From Fluviicola sp. (lineage in GTDB: Bacteria > Bacteroidota > Bacteroidia > Flavobacteriales_D > Crocinitomicaceae), in assembly GCF_039596395.1 (NCBI RefSeq), contig NZ_JBCNJT010000003.1:372001-436000 (forward strand): 64,000 bases of DNA, given 5' to 3'. The notes under the pieces were generated by a model. The model had not been told where the DNA came from and searched no databases. It saw only the letters and a program-made list of their open reading frames with translations. The stretch's first letter is position 1, and each line of letters opens with the position of its first letter. Positions 44,584 through 54,515 of this stretch are shown here, in pieces. The position numbers were made by a program, and so were the translations under genes.

Positions 44584-45236
44584 TCAAAACCAATCAATTC
44601 CGGATTTCCCTGTTTATGGGAATTCTATCCTTATTCTGCTTCGGATTATCCCTTTTCAGGGTGGAATTTTCCGGAACACGCCATTTCCTGTTCTTAAACT
44701 GGAACCTGTTCCTGGCATTTGTTCCCTGGCTGTTTACAATGATTCTCACGATGAGTCTCCATTTGCAGAAAAGCCGTTTGGCAGTTTTCGGAATGCTCGG
44801 AGTTTGGCTCTTGTTTTTCCCGAATGCATCTTACATTCTGACGGATTTATTCCATCTGAGCCACCATTCTTCCATGCCGATCTGGTTTGACCTCGTTTTG
44901 ATTTTGTCTTTTGCATGGACAGGCCTGCTGTTTGGTTTCCTGAGTTTGTGGAACCTGGAAGAACTGATGGAGCAATTCCTTTCTAAAAAAGTGATCACTG
45001 GGCTTTCGGTCTTTTTATTGTTTGTAGGCAGTTTCGGTATTTACATCGGGAGATACCTGCGCTGGAATAGTTGGGATATTTTGCATCATCCGACGCGGCT
45101 CATGGGCGATGTGGGCGATCGCATTCTGAACCCATTTGATCACACCCGGACGTGGGGAGTAACTATTTTCATGGGCTTATTCCTGACAATGCTGTATTTT
45201 ACCTTCCGATTTTTGAGAAGAGAACGGGAGCATTAA
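44568..45236 (+). CDS. DUF1361 integral membrane protein
   Basis: A 222-residue protein with about six helices. Family signature: VWLLFFPNASYILTDLFHLSHH (about 83-104) and GIYIGRYLRWNSWDI (about 151-165). Function unknown. It overlaps dgkA by 16 nt. Its stop codon overlaps the end of the convergent lipoprotein gene by 4 nt (45233-45236). Confidence 0.85.
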   Translation: MYKQLIKTNQFRISLFMGILSLFCFGLSLFRVEFSGTRHFLFLNWNLFLAFVPWLFTMILTMSLHLQKSRLAVFGMLGVWLLFFPNASYILTDLFHLSHHSSMPIWFDLVLILSFAWTGLLFGFLSLWNLEELMEQFLSKKVITGLSVFLLFVGSFGIYIGRYLRWNSWDILHHPTRLMGDVGDRILNPFDHTRTWGVTIFMGLFLTMLYFTFRFLRREREH

Positions 45237-45706
45237 TAGGAAATTCTGGCGTGTCCTTCCGTAATTTGAATGGTATCTGAATGTGAATTATCTTCCAGCA
45301 TTTCGAATTCAAAGTCACATTCCATTTGTTTTAAAATGGTGTCGTTCGAAAGAACAGTAAGATTTCCGTGATTTACAACATAAACCAATTGATCGGAGAT
45401 CATCATAAACTGAATAACGTCATCTATACCGCCCTGGTATTCATAAGTTCCGGGAAGCAGGTTTTTCTTAATTCCGACTTGGTAAAAGTTACCGGTTTCA
45501 CCGATTGTTCCGGCTGTTACTCCGATCCATACCGTATTAGAGGATGCGTCAGGAGAATCGGTAGTGTACAAAACACCGTCTTGTTTCAAGCTGAATGAAT
45601 CCACGAATACGGTTGCGTCTGATTTCGGCTTTTCCTCTTTTTTCTTTTTGCAAGCTCCAAATACCAGGAAAGAAAGGCCTAAAAGGATAAAAAAGTAGTG
45701 TTTCAT
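45233..45706 (-). CDS. Small lipoprotein, paralogue A
   Basis: A 157-residue lipoprotein (leader ending in LVFGAC, Cys 19, then a Lys-rich linker). The beta-rich body contains SFSLKQDGVLYTTD and KKNLLPGTYEYQ (about 80-92), which align with paralogue B (SFFLKKDGIAFNPA, NKDIPVGTYDYE). No family is recognised. It follows paralogue B by 10 nt on the minus strand, so the two form an operon. Confidence 0.7.
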   Translation of the reverse strand: MKHYFFILLGLSFLVFGACKKKKEEKPKSDATVFVDSFSLKQDGVLYTTDSPDASSNTVWIGVTAGTIGETGNFYQVGIKKNLLPGTYEYQGGIDDVIQFMMISDQLVYVVNHGNLTVLSNDTILKQMECDFEFEMLEDNSHSDTIQITEGHARISY

Positions 45707-45716
45707 GATTTTTTAA

Positions 45717-46211
45717 TCAATAATAAACCTTGAATTTGCCTTCTGTCACCTGGTAAGTCTGTCCGGTGTTTGGGTCTTCCAGTTCGAATTGGAATTTCAT
45801 TTCCAGGATTCCCGCTGATGTATTTTGATTTGTGATCTGGAAAGTGCCGTCATTGATAGCATATAGTTCCAGGTTCGGCGAAGAATAAGAAAACCAGCAG
45901 CCATATTCTTCCACCAGTGTCTCGTAATCGTAAGTTCCCACAGGAATGTCCTTATTGATCATCATACTGTAAACATCTGCATTCGATTGGGTAGTTGCTG
46001 CGGCATATACTGAAACGGCATATTCGAAAGGATCGCTGACTTCCAGGTAAGCGGGATTGAATGCAATACCGTCCTTCTTCAGGAAAAAAGAATTGACCGT
46101 AGTAAAAGGATTTGTCGGGCCGGTAGCATTTGTCTTCGGTTTCGTTTCCGGTTTTTTACAGGAAGCAACCAATAATCCGGCAAATATAAGGAGTAAGAAG
46201 TTGATTTTCAT
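45717..46211 (-). CDS. Small lipoprotein, paralogue B
   Basis: A 164-residue lipoprotein (LLVASC, Cys 18). The body shares the SFFLKKDGIAF and IPVGTYDYE motifs with paralogue A and ends in a similar VTEGKFKVYY (A: ITEGHARISY). The gene starts 10 nt upstream of paralogue A and is divergent from the thiamine operon; the TPP riboswitch lies 100 nt away on the other strand. Function unknown. Confidence 0.7.
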   Translation of the reverse strand: MKINFLLLIFAGLLVASCKKPETKPKTNATGPTNPFTTVNSFFLKKDGIAFNPAYLEVSDPFEYAVSVYAAATTQSNADVYSMMINKDIPVGTYDYETLVEEYGCWFSYSSPNLELYAINDGTFQITNQNTSAGILEMKFQFELEDPNTGQTYQVTEGKFKVYY

Positions 46212-46310
46212 GGCGTAAGTTTACTGCAAAATAGTGAACTTTCGACAGTTAGTCAACATTTAACAGTTTTCATTTTTAATTCGTTGCGATTCATTCTATC
46301 TTTATCATCG

Positions 46311-46386
46311 CTTTAGGGGTGTCTGCATACTGCGACTGAGAAATACCCTTTGAACCTGATTCGGTTTGTACCGACGTAGGGAAAAG
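46311..46386 (+). ncRNA. TPP (THI-box) riboswitch
   Basis: All conserved parts are in order: GGGGTGTC (46316-46323), CTGAGA (46336-46341) with the P3 arm, ACCCTTTGAACCTGAT (46345-46360), the P4/P5 loop, and CGTAGGGAA (46375-46383). P1 pairs CTTT (46311-46314) with AAAG (46383-46386). It senses thiamine pyrophosphate and should repress the thiS-thiF operon when TPP is plentiful. I see no terminator after it, so control is likely translational. Confidence 0.95.
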
Positions 46387-46441
46387 TGAAATGGATACAT
46401 TCTTTGTAGTCATTCCTAAAGTGCGTAAATTACCAATTGGA

Positions 46442-46645
46442 ATGACAATATCAGTAAACAATCAAACACTCGAAGTAGCAGCTCAATCGATGCTTTCGAA
46501 CATCGTTTTTCATCAGTTGGGGGAAAACTCAAAGGGAATTGCTGTGGCCGTAAACGGGCAGGTCATCCCGAAAGATTCCTGGCAGGAAACGCCTGTCAGC
46601 GAAAATGACGATATATTAATTATTAAAGCAACGCAGGGTGGATAA
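46442..46645 (+). CDS. thiS: Sulfur carrier protein ThiS
   Basis: A 67-residue ubiquitin-fold protein ending in the essential Gly-Gly (KATQGG). The start at 46442 (MTISVNNQTLEVAAQ) matches ThiS length; an in-frame ATG at 46391 would add 17 residues right after riboswitch P1. ThiS thiocarboxylate, activated by ThiF, gives sulfur to the thiazole ring made by ThiG. First gene of the operon. The S23-type gene follows 60 nt later, separating it from thiC. Confidence 0.92.
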   Translation: MTISVNNQTLEVAAQSMLSNIVFHQLGENSKGIAVAVNGQVIPKDSWQETPVSENDDILIIKATQGG

Positions 46646-46669
46646 CGGACTTCAGGATATTAAGATATC

Positions 46670-46684
46670 AGGATTTCAGGACTA
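46670..46684. repeat. Left inverted repeat flanking the four-helix-bundle gene
   Basis: GGATTTCAGGACTA (46671-46684) is matched with one mismatch by the complement of TAGTCCTAAAATCC at 47102-47115. Further inside, TTCAGGATATTAAGA (46651-46665) has a rough partner in the complement of 47081-47098. Confidence 0.7.
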
Positions 46685-46705
46685 GAAAATCTAAAAAGAT
46701 TAAAT

Positions 46706-47059
46706 ATGATCAAAACGCACAATTTTAGAGAACTGCAGATTTGGAAAGAATCGATGTCTTTCGTGAAGTCAATTTATGTCCTGACAAATTCTTTGAAAAT
46801 TGATGAAAAATTTGGTTTGATTTCTCAGATGAACAGATGCGCTGTTTCGATCCCCTCAAATATTGCTGAGGGCTCAGGCAGATCCTCTGAAAAGGAATTT
46901 ATCCGCTTTTTAGATATTGCAATTTCGTCATCTTATGAATTAGAAACCCAATTAATATTAGTTGGTGAAATTTATCAAATCCCAACAGAAACGATTGTTG
47001 ATCAACTTACAATTATCCAAAAGAAAATAGGAGCATTTAAACGAACACTAAATAATTAA
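46706..47059 (+). CDS. Four-helix-bundle protein (S23/23S rRNA IVP family)
   Basis: A 117-residue protein with the four-helix-bundle signature of the S23 intervening-sequence family, which is structurally related to the bAvd protein of diversity-generating retroelements: FRELQIWKESMSFVKSIY, FGLISQMNRCAVSIPSNIAEGSGRSS (about 45-70) and FIRFLDIAISSSYELETQL. These proteins are usually found as insertions in 23S rRNA or as scattered genes of unknown function. Here it sits in the middle of the thiamine operon, in low-GC sequence and flanked by inverted repeats, which suggests a mobile cassette. Confidence 0.85.
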   Translation: MIKTHNFRELQIWKESMSFVKSIYVLTNSLKIDEKFGLISQMNRCAVSIPSNIAEGSGRSSEKEFIRFLDIAISSSYELETQLILVGEIYQIPTETIVDQLTIIQKKIGAFKRTLNN

Positions 47060-47101
47060 TAGGGCAACTACATATTTAAGTCTTAAGATCCTGAAATCAT
47101 G

Positions 47102-48973
<1,872 letters not shown>

Positions 48974-48976
48974 AGA

Positions 48977-49040
48977 AAATGTTCAAATGTTCAAATGTTC
49001 AAATGTTCAAATGTTCAAATGTTCAAATGTTCAAATGTTT
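48977..49040. repeat. Octamer microsatellite AAATGTTC x 8
   Basis: Seven perfect copies of AAATGTTC (48977-49032) and one imperfect AAATGTTT (49033-49040). It lies between thiC and the TenI-like gene and is followed by further TTTGAACC-like words (49087-49138). Repeats of the same TTCAAA family recur at 7950-7975, 27901-27960 and 58285-58340. Confidence 0.85.
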
Positions 49041-49144
49041 CATTCTTTCAACAACATTGAACCTTCGGAGCTCGCAGAGCGAAGAAGATTTGAACCCTTT
49101 GAACCTTTTTGAACTTTTTAAACTTTGTTTGAACCCTTCAAGAC

Positions 49145-49759
49145 ATGTTGATCGTCCTTTCAGATAGCGATTTCAGATCCGGTGAGACAGCGCTTGTCAA
49201 TCAACTCTTTCACGCCGGATTGGATTTGTTCCATATTCGAAAATACGGAGCAAGTGAAGAATCGCTGTTGAAATGGGTGAATGAGATTTCTGTAGAATAC
49301 CGTTCGAAACTGGTTTTACATCACGATCATGAATGGGGGAAAAGTATCGGGCTGAACCGTTTTCATTATTCCGAAAGAGACCGCCAGAAGTGGGAATCGG
49401 AGAACTGGAACGGAGAAGCGCAGGAGTTTACTTATTCGACTTCCGTTCACAGTGTCGAAGCATATAACGAACTTCCGGACCATTTTGCCTATGCGTTTTT
49501 GAGTCCGGTGTTTGACAGTATTTCGAAAACCGAATACAAAGCTGTGGAGTTTGACCTCGGAAACCGAAGAAATAAAACCATGCGATTAATCGGTTTAGGG
49601 GGAATTCAGGCAGAGAATGTGAAGCAGGTAATCGAAATGGGATTTGACGGAGCAGCATTATTAGGGAGCATCTGGAATAATCCGGATCCCATCAATGAAT
49701 TGAAATTGTGTAGAGACGTCCCGTACGTACGGGACGCCCCCAACAAATTGATATTTTAA
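49145..49759 (+). CDS. TenI/ThiE-like thiamine-phosphate synthase family protein
   Basis: A 204-residue TIM-barrel protein of the ThiE/TenI family, a partner to the true ThiE encoded at 50514. Motifs: LFHIRKYGASEESLLKWV (about 28-45), FAYAFLSPVFDSISKTEYK and MRLIGLGGIQAENVKQVIEMGFDGAALLG. In Bacillus TenI is a thiazole tautomerase, which is the likely role. The last 16 residues (RDVPYVRDAPNKLIF) are encoded by a palindromic repeat (49717-49736) and are probably not part of the ancestral protein. Confidence 0.75.
   Translation: MLIVLSDSDFRSGETALVNQLFHAGLDLFHIRKYGASEESLLKWVNEISVEYRSKLVLHHDHEWGKSIGLNRFHYSERDRQKWESENWNGEAQEFTYSTSVHSVEAYNELPDHFAYAFLSPVFDSISKTEYKAVEFDLGNRRNKTMRLIGLGGIQAENVKQVIEMGFDGAALLGSIWNNPDPINELKLCRDVPYVRDAPNKLIF
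49717..49736. repeat. Palindromic repeat read as the C-terminus of the TenI-like protein
   Basis: CGTCCCGTACGTACGGGACG, a perfect 20-nt palindrome, preceded by TAGAGA and in frame inside the TenI-like gene. Preceding wording GTAGAGACG is typical of the dispersed element at 40166-40294. Confidence 0.75.
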
Positions 49760-49765
49760 ATAAAC

Positions 49766-50524
49766 ATGAAATACAAACGTCCCATAGTTCTCAGCATGGC
49801 GGGTTTCGACCCCACGGGTGGAGCAGGTGTGCTTGCAGACGTGAAAACGTTTGAACAGCATCGCTGCCTGGGAATGGCCGTTCTGACTGCGAATACCAAC
49901 CAAACGGAAAGCGAGTTCCTTTCGGTTGACTGGTTCGGTAAGCAAACAATTACTGCCCAGTTGCAGCCGCTTTTAAGCACTTACGAAATGGCAGCTGTGA
50001 AGATCGGGATTGTGCAAAACCTGGAAATCCTGCTGGAACTGGTTGCACTCGTAAGAAGAACCTTTCCGCGGATTCCCATCGTTTGGGACCCGGTTTTATC
50101 CGCTTCATCCGGTTTTGAACTGCATGATAGCTGGAATGAAGATTGGCTGAACCAGATTCTGGACAGCATCGATCTGATCACTCCGAATGTGCATGAAGTG
50201 AGAAGGATTGCCAAAATGGAGGATGAGATTGAGGCGGCTTTCCAACTGGCAAAACGGACGAATGTACTTTTGAAAGGGGGACACAGCGCTGTGCGTTTGG
50301 GAGTAGATCTGTTGTTTGAAGGTGGAATTCCACGGGAAATACCTTCGAAATCAGAGACTGCAAAACATCCTTCCAAACACGGTTCGGGATGCATCCTTTC
50401 CGCAGCAATTGCTTCCAGCCTGGCACTGGGAAAAAAATTACCGGAGGCTTGCCGGGAAGCAAAAGAATACATCGAAAAAAGACTTTCAAGTAACGAATAT
50501 TTATTAGCATACCATGTTGAGTAA
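49766..50524 (+). CDS. thiD: Hydroxymethylpyrimidine/phosphomethylpyrimidine kinase
   Basis: A 252-residue ribokinase-fold kinase. MAGFDPTGGAGVLADVKTFEQ (about 11-31) is the HMP site, and LLKGGHSAVRL plus the C-terminal KHGSGCILSAAIASSLALGK (about 203-222) the anion-hole/phosphate motif. It phosphorylates HMP and HMP-P to HMP-PP. Starts 6 nt after the TenI-like gene and overlaps thiE by 11 nt. Confidence 0.93.
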   Translation: MKYKRPIVLSMAGFDPTGGAGVLADVKTFEQHRCLGMAVLTANTNQTESEFLSVDWFGKQTITAQLQPLLSTYEMAAVKIGIVQNLEILLELVALVRRTFPRIPIVWDPVLSASSGFELHDSWNEDWLNQILDSIDLITPNVHEVRRIAKMEDEIEAAFQLAKRTNVLLKGGHSAVRLGVDLLFEGGIPREIPSKSETAKHPSKHGSGCILSAAIASSLALGKKLPEACREAKEYIEKRLSSNEYLLAYHVE

Positions 50525-51143
50525 GATTCAGTACATATCTCACGGAGATACTGTCGAAGAACAAAAAAAGAATATTTCAAATGCGCTGGAAGCCGGTTGT
50601 AAAATGATACAGGTCCGGTTTAAAAAAGCTTCGCGGGAAGAATTCCTGGAAGTTGCTTCACAGGCCCGCATTTGGTGTACGTATGCAAATGCACTTTTGA
50701 TCATCAACGATTCCATTGAAATAGCCAAAGCAGTAGATGCAGACGGTATTCATTTGGGATTGACGGATGATTCGATCGAAGAAGCACGTAAAGCTTTAGG
50801 ATCTTCTAAAATTATCGGGGGAACAGCGAATACATTGGAGGATGTATTGCAGCGAATCCGTGAAAAGTGCGATTATGTAGGATTAGGACCATTGCGTTTT
50901 ACTGCTACAAAAGAGAAGTTAAGTCCGCTTCTTGGTTTTGAAGGATACCAACGGATTACGAAAGAACTGGAATTAGCCGGACTATCGATCCCGATCTATG
51001 CAATCGGGGGAATTGTACAAAATGATGTGGAACTGTTGAAAAGAACAGGTGTTTACGGAATCGCCGTTTCGGGAATGATCTCGGAAGCACCGGACAGGGG
51101 AACATTGGTAAGTGAAATTGATCAAACATTGAATTATGCTTAA
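50514..51143 (+). CDS. thiE: Thiamine-phosphate synthase
   Basis: A 209-residue TIM-barrel Thi[19 protein letters not shown] (about 32-49), [22 protein letters not shown] (the Mg/pyrophosphate site) and the [17 protein letters not shown] loop, then [11 protein letters not shown]. It joins HMP-PP and thiazole phosphate. Overlaps thiD by 11 nt and thiG by 8 nt (ATGCTTAA), pointing to coupled translation. Confidence 0.94.
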   Translation: MLSKIQYISHGDTVEEQKKNISNALEAGCKMIQVRFKKASREEFLEVASQARIWCTYANALLIINDSIEIAKAVDADGIHLGLTDDSIEEARKALGSSKIIGGTANTLEDVLQRIREKCDYVGLGPLRFTATKEKLSPLLGFEGYQRITKELELAGLSIPIYAIGGIVQNDVELLKRTGVYGIAVSGMISEAPDRGTLVSEIDQTLNYA

Positions 51144-51900
51144 ACTGGCAGATAAAGAATTAAAGTCGCGTTTGTTTTTAGGTACCGGGAAATTCGGTTC
51201 TTCCAAACAAATGGAACAAGCCGTGTTGGCTTCGGGTTCCGAATTGGTGACTGTGGCGTTGAAACGTGTGGATTTGGAGACCGAAACAGATGACCTGTTG
51301 GCTCATTTGAATCATAACCACATCAACTTATTGCCGAATACTTCCGGCGCAAGAAATGCGAAAGAAGCTGTTTTTGCGGCACAATTGGCACGCGAGGCCA
51401 TGGAAACGAATTGGTTGAAACTGGAGATCCACCCGGATCCCAAGTACTTGCTTCCGGATCCTATAGAAACATTGAAAGCAACCGAAGAGTTGGCAAAATT
51501 AGGATTTGTGATCCTGCCGTACATTCATGCTGATCCTGTTCTGTGCAAGCGATTGGAAGATGCAGGAACAGCTGCTGTGATGCCATTGGGAGCACCGATC
51601 GGTACGAATAAAGGACTGAAAACCCTGGATTTTTTGGAAATTATCATTGAGCAAAGTCGTGTTCCTGTTATTGTGGATGCGGGAATCGGCTCTCCGTCGC
51701 ATGCTGCACACGCCATGGAATTGGGGGCAGATGCTGTCTTGGTAAATACGGCAATTGCTGTTGCAAAGAACCCGGAAGAAATGGCTTTGGCTTTTAAAAT
51801 GGCAGTGGAATCCGGAAGAATGGCTTATGAAGCCGGTTTGGGAGCAATTTCCCGTTCTGCAAATGCTTCCAGCCCGTTGACAGGATTTTTGAATATGTGA
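51136..51900 (+). CDS. thiG: Thiazole synthase ThiG
   Basis: A 254-residue TIM barrel that assembles the thiazole from DXP, iminoglycine and ThiS thiocarboxylate. Conserved: [22 protein letters not shown] (about 14-35), the Lys of [10 protein letters not shown] forming the Schiff base with DXP, and [33 protein letters not shown]. Its start overlaps thiE by 8 nt. Followed by a 130-nt spacer with palindromic repeats before thiH. Confidence 0.95.
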   Translation: MLKLADKELKSRLFLGTGKFGSSKQMEQAVLASGSELVTVALKRVDLETETDDLLAHLNHNHINLLPNTSGARNAKEAVFAAQLAREAMETNWLKLEIHPDPKYLLPDPIETLKATEELAKLGFVILPYIHADPVLCKRLEDAGTAAVMPLGAPIGTNKGLKTLDFLEIIIEQSRVPVIVDAGIGSPSHAAHAMELGADAVLVNTAIAVAKNPEEMALAFKMAVESGRMAYEAGLGAISRSANASSPLTGFLNM

Positions 51901-51901
51901 A

Positions 51902-52022
51902 ATAATAATTGCCACCTCCTCTGACGGAGTCTGATACTCGTTAGAGTCGTCAGACCTTAATCCCTCCTCAAGGAGGGAAATTGAATTCGCCTCCTCCCTT
52001 GAGGGAGGATCGAGGAGGGGGG
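51902..52022. repeat. Palindromic CCTCCCTTGAGGGAGG repeats between thiG and thiH
   Basis: Two related blocks: an inverted partner CCCTCCTCAAGGAGGGA (about 51962-51978) and CCTCCCTTGAGGGAGGATCG (about 51994-52013) continuing into AGGAGGGGGG. A third related block is inside thiH (53149-53182). Confidence 0.7.
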
Positions 52023-52039
52023 TAATATGAGGATTGATT

Positions 52040-53236
52040 ATGAATTTCAAAGAAATATTCGCTGAAACAAATTGGGACGAAATAAAGTCTTCCATTTACA
52101 GCAAAACAGCTGCAGATGTAGAGCGTGCCTTGTCTGCCGGGAAACGAACCTTGGAAGATTTCAAGGCATTGATTTCTCCGGCTGCCGAACCTTACCTGGA
52201 ACAGATGGCGCAGGAAAGCAATGCACTGACCCAAAAACGTTTTGGAAAAACCATTCAGCTTTATACACCGATGTACCTGAGCAACGAATGCAACAATATT
52301 TGTACTTATTGCGGGTTCAGTTTCGACAATAAGATCCGTCGTAAAACGCTGACGGATGACGAAATCCTGCAGGAAGTTGCTTACTTGAAGGAACGTGGAT
52401 TCAATCATATTTTGCTGGTTACGGGTGAAGCGAACCATACGGTTCACGTGCCTTATTTCAAGCGGGTCATGGATTTGATCCGGAATGAATTTGCCAACAT
52501 TTCGATCGAAGTACAACCTCTGGATGAAGCCGAATACGGTGTTTTACATGAGGCCGGGGTGTATTCCGTTTTGGTTTACCAGGAAACGTATCACCAGGAA
52601 GTATACAAAGCATATCACCCGAAAGGGAAGAAATCGAATTTTGAGTACCGTTTGGACACACCCGACCGTTGTGGAAGAGCGGGAATTCACAAGATCGGTT
52701 TAGGTATTTTACTGGGCCTGGAAGACTGGCGTACAGATTCGTTTTTCTGCGCGTTGCATTTAGACTATTTGCAGAAAACGTACTGGCAAACCAAGTACTC
52801 GATCTCTTTCCCGAGAATGCGCCCGGCAGAAGGAATCATTGAACCCAATGTGATAGTTGGCGACCGGGAATTGGTACAGCTGATCTGCGCTTACCGCCTG
52901 TTCAATGAAGATGTGGAATTATCCGTTTCTACCCGCGAATCGGAACATTTCAGAAACCATGTCATTCCTTTGGGAGTTACCACCATGAGCGCCGGTTCGA
53001 AAACCAACCCGGGAGGATATGTCGTTGAGCCTGAATCCCTGGAGCAATTTGAAATTTCGGATGAACGCCCGGTGGAGGAAATCGCTGAACTAATCCGGAA
53101 ACAAGGTTACGAAGCCGTTTGGAAAGACTGGGACAGAAGTTATTCTTTTTCCTCCCTTGAGGGAGGACCAAGGAGGGTGGCTGACAATTTAGGGGATGAA
53201 GGAGTTTCCAATAAAGAAAGAACTTCTCATGTTTAG
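52040..53236 (+). CDS. thiH: 2-iminoacetate synthase ThiH
   Basis: A radical-SAM enzyme that cleaves tyrosine to dehydroglycine for the thiazole; the 4Fe-4S motif CxxxCxxC is CNNICTYC (about 89-96). ATG 52040 gives 398 residues; ThiH is usually about 370-377. The normal family end (YEAVWKDW) falls near 53131, and the remaining about 34 residues are encoded by a palindromic repeat (53149-53182) plus following sequence. The stop overlaps the thiF start by 8 nt (ATGTTTAG), like the thiE-thiG junction. Confidence 0.92.
   Translation: MNFKEIFAETNWDEIKSSIYSKTAADVERALSAGKRTLEDFKALISPAAEPYLEQMAQESNALTQKRFGKTIQLYTPMYLSNECNNICTYCGFSFDNKIRRKTLTDDEILQEVAYLKERGFNHILLVTGEANHTVHVPYFKRVMDLIRNEFANISIEVQPLDEAEYGVLHEAGVYSVLVYQETYHQEVYKAYHPKGKKSNFEYRLDTPDRCGRAGIHKIGLGILLGLEDWRTDSFFCALHLDYLQKTYWQTKYSISFPRMRPAEGIIEPNVIVGDRELVQLICAYRLFNEDVELSVSTRESEHFRNHVIPLGVTTMSAGSKTNPGGYVVEPESLEQFEISDERPVEEIAELIRKQGYEAVWKDWDRSYSFSSLEGGPRRVADNLGDEGVSNKERTSHV
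53149..53182. repeat. Palindromic repeat read as the C-terminal tail of ThiH
   Basis: CCTCCCTTGAGGGAGGACCA followed by AGGAGGGTGG. It is homologous to the block at 51994-52022 and is in frame (SSLEGGPRRVA). Confidence 0.75.
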
Positions 53237-53939
53237 TTCCAACGAATCAAAACGCTACACCAAACAAACAATCCTGGATGAGGTGGGATTGTTAGGCCAG
53301 GCAAAGCTAAAAAACGCAAGAGTTGTGGTTATTGGTGCCGGAGGTTTGGGTTGTCCGATCGTGCAGTATTTGTCTGCATGTGGTGTAGGAACAATCGGCA
53401 TTGTGGATTTTGATGTGATCGAACATTCGAATTTACACCGCCAGGTTTTGTACGGTCCCGAAGATGTGGGGGAGAAGAAAGCGGAAGTAGCTAAAGAACG
53501 GGCGTTGGCCCAAAACCCCGATACGCAAATAGAGCTTTTTGATTGTGCACTCACGGATGAAAATGCAGCATTCATTTTGTCACAATTCGATTTGGTGATC
53601 GATGGCTGTGATAATTTCCTGACGCGCTATACGGTAAATGATACTTGTGTGGAATTGGGAAAATCATTGGTCTACGGAAGCATTCTCGGTTTCCAGGGAC
53701 AGTTGGCGGTTTTCAATCACCGGGGAAGTAAAAACCTGCGGGATTTATTTCCGGAGCCTCCGAACGCAGAAGATGTTCCGAATTGCTCGGATAACGGTGT
53801 TTTAGGAGTTGTTCCGGGAGTGATCGGAACATTGATGGCCAATGAAGCCTTAAAATGCATCCTGGAATTGGAGATCAATCTCAATATCTTTCACATTTTC
53901 GATCTGTTGAGTCTGGAAATGACGAAACTGAGGTTTTAA
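53229..53939 (+). CDS. thiF: ThiF/MoeB-family adenylyltransferase
   Basis: A 236-residue E1-like enzyme; the start at 53229 (MFSSNESKRYTKQTIL) is the one overlapping the thiH stop. Rossmann ATP site VVVIGAGGLGCPIVQYLSACG (about 32-52), D-x-x-x-N-L-x-R as VIEHSNLHRQVLY, and DGCDNFLTRYTVND. It adenylates the ThiS C-terminus. The MoeB-type zinc Cys pairs are not visible at the C-terminus. Last gene of the thiamine operon. Confidence 0.92.
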   Translation: MFSSNESKRYTKQTILDEVGLLGQAKLKNARVVVIGAGGLGCPIVQYLSACGVGTIGIVDFDVIEHSNLHRQVLYGPEDVGEKKAEVAKERALAQNPDTQIELFDCALTDENAAFILSQFDLVIDGCDNFLTRYTVNDTCVELGKSLVYGSILGFQGQLAVFNHRGSKNLRDLFPEPPNAEDVPNCSDNGVLGVVPGVIGTLMANEALKCILELEINLNIFHIFDLLSLEMTKLRF

Positions 53940-53958
53940 CCAAATAGATTCTATGTGG

Positions 53959-54513
53959 TCAATCCACTGCTTCCATCGTTTCATTATCTCCGCTCTGGCT
54001 TTCCAGACGCAACCAATACTGTGTTTTGGAACTACCGTTTCGCACTTCAATAGCATCCGGAATATTCTGCTCGAAGAAATACGTAATCTCATTACCGGGC
54101 AAAAAGACTTCGAAGGCTGAGTGAGGAGCTATTTCATAATCACCGTCGGCATGCACGCTGTTCGCATTATCCGTGTAAATAACCTCTTCCAGGATTAATT
54201 TGAATTCGGATTTATTAATGATGGTAACATCATCAAAGCGGTTTGGAGAAACAGAGATGGTTTTCCCGTTACCCAAAGCCTGTTTGGTGCTTCCCATCAG
54301 GTAGTATTCCTCGTAAATCAGGTCCCTGTCAATGATGTAAACTTTGGAGCAGGTCAACTGAACGGCGCTGAAGCCAATTACTCCGGCGAGGATGCTGATC
54401 ACCGTTTTCTTCTTTTGCTCCAGGTGCTGTTTGATTAGGTAAAAACAGATTGCAAATAAAGCGATCCCCGCAGCAAACTTGAAAATTAAAAAAGCAGTAG
54501 TTGAAATCAGCAT
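53959..54513 (-). CDS. Hypothetical protein with one N-terminal helix
   Basis: The start at 54513 (MLISTTAFLIFKFAAGIALF) is chosen because it sits 2 nt after the stop of the DUF1456 gene and gives a hydrophobic N-terminal helix, followed by a second (about 36-52). The remaining 130 residues are beta-rich without a known domain (184 aa total). Operon with the DUF1456 gene. Confidence 0.6.
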   Translation of the reverse strand: MLISTTAFLIFKFAAGIALFAICFYLIKQHLEQKKKTVISILAGVIGFSAVQLTCSKVYIIDRDLIYEEYYLMGSTKQALGNGKTISVSPNRFDDVTIINKSEFKLILEEVIYTDNANSVHADGDYEIAPHSAFEVFLPGNEITYFFEQNIPDAIEVRNGSSKTQYWLRLESQSGDNETMEAVD

Positions 54514-54515
54514 AA

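Noticed and set aside
46391-46441. 17-aa extended ThiS
   Set aside because: Not conserved; kept only as a regulatory possibility in the findings.
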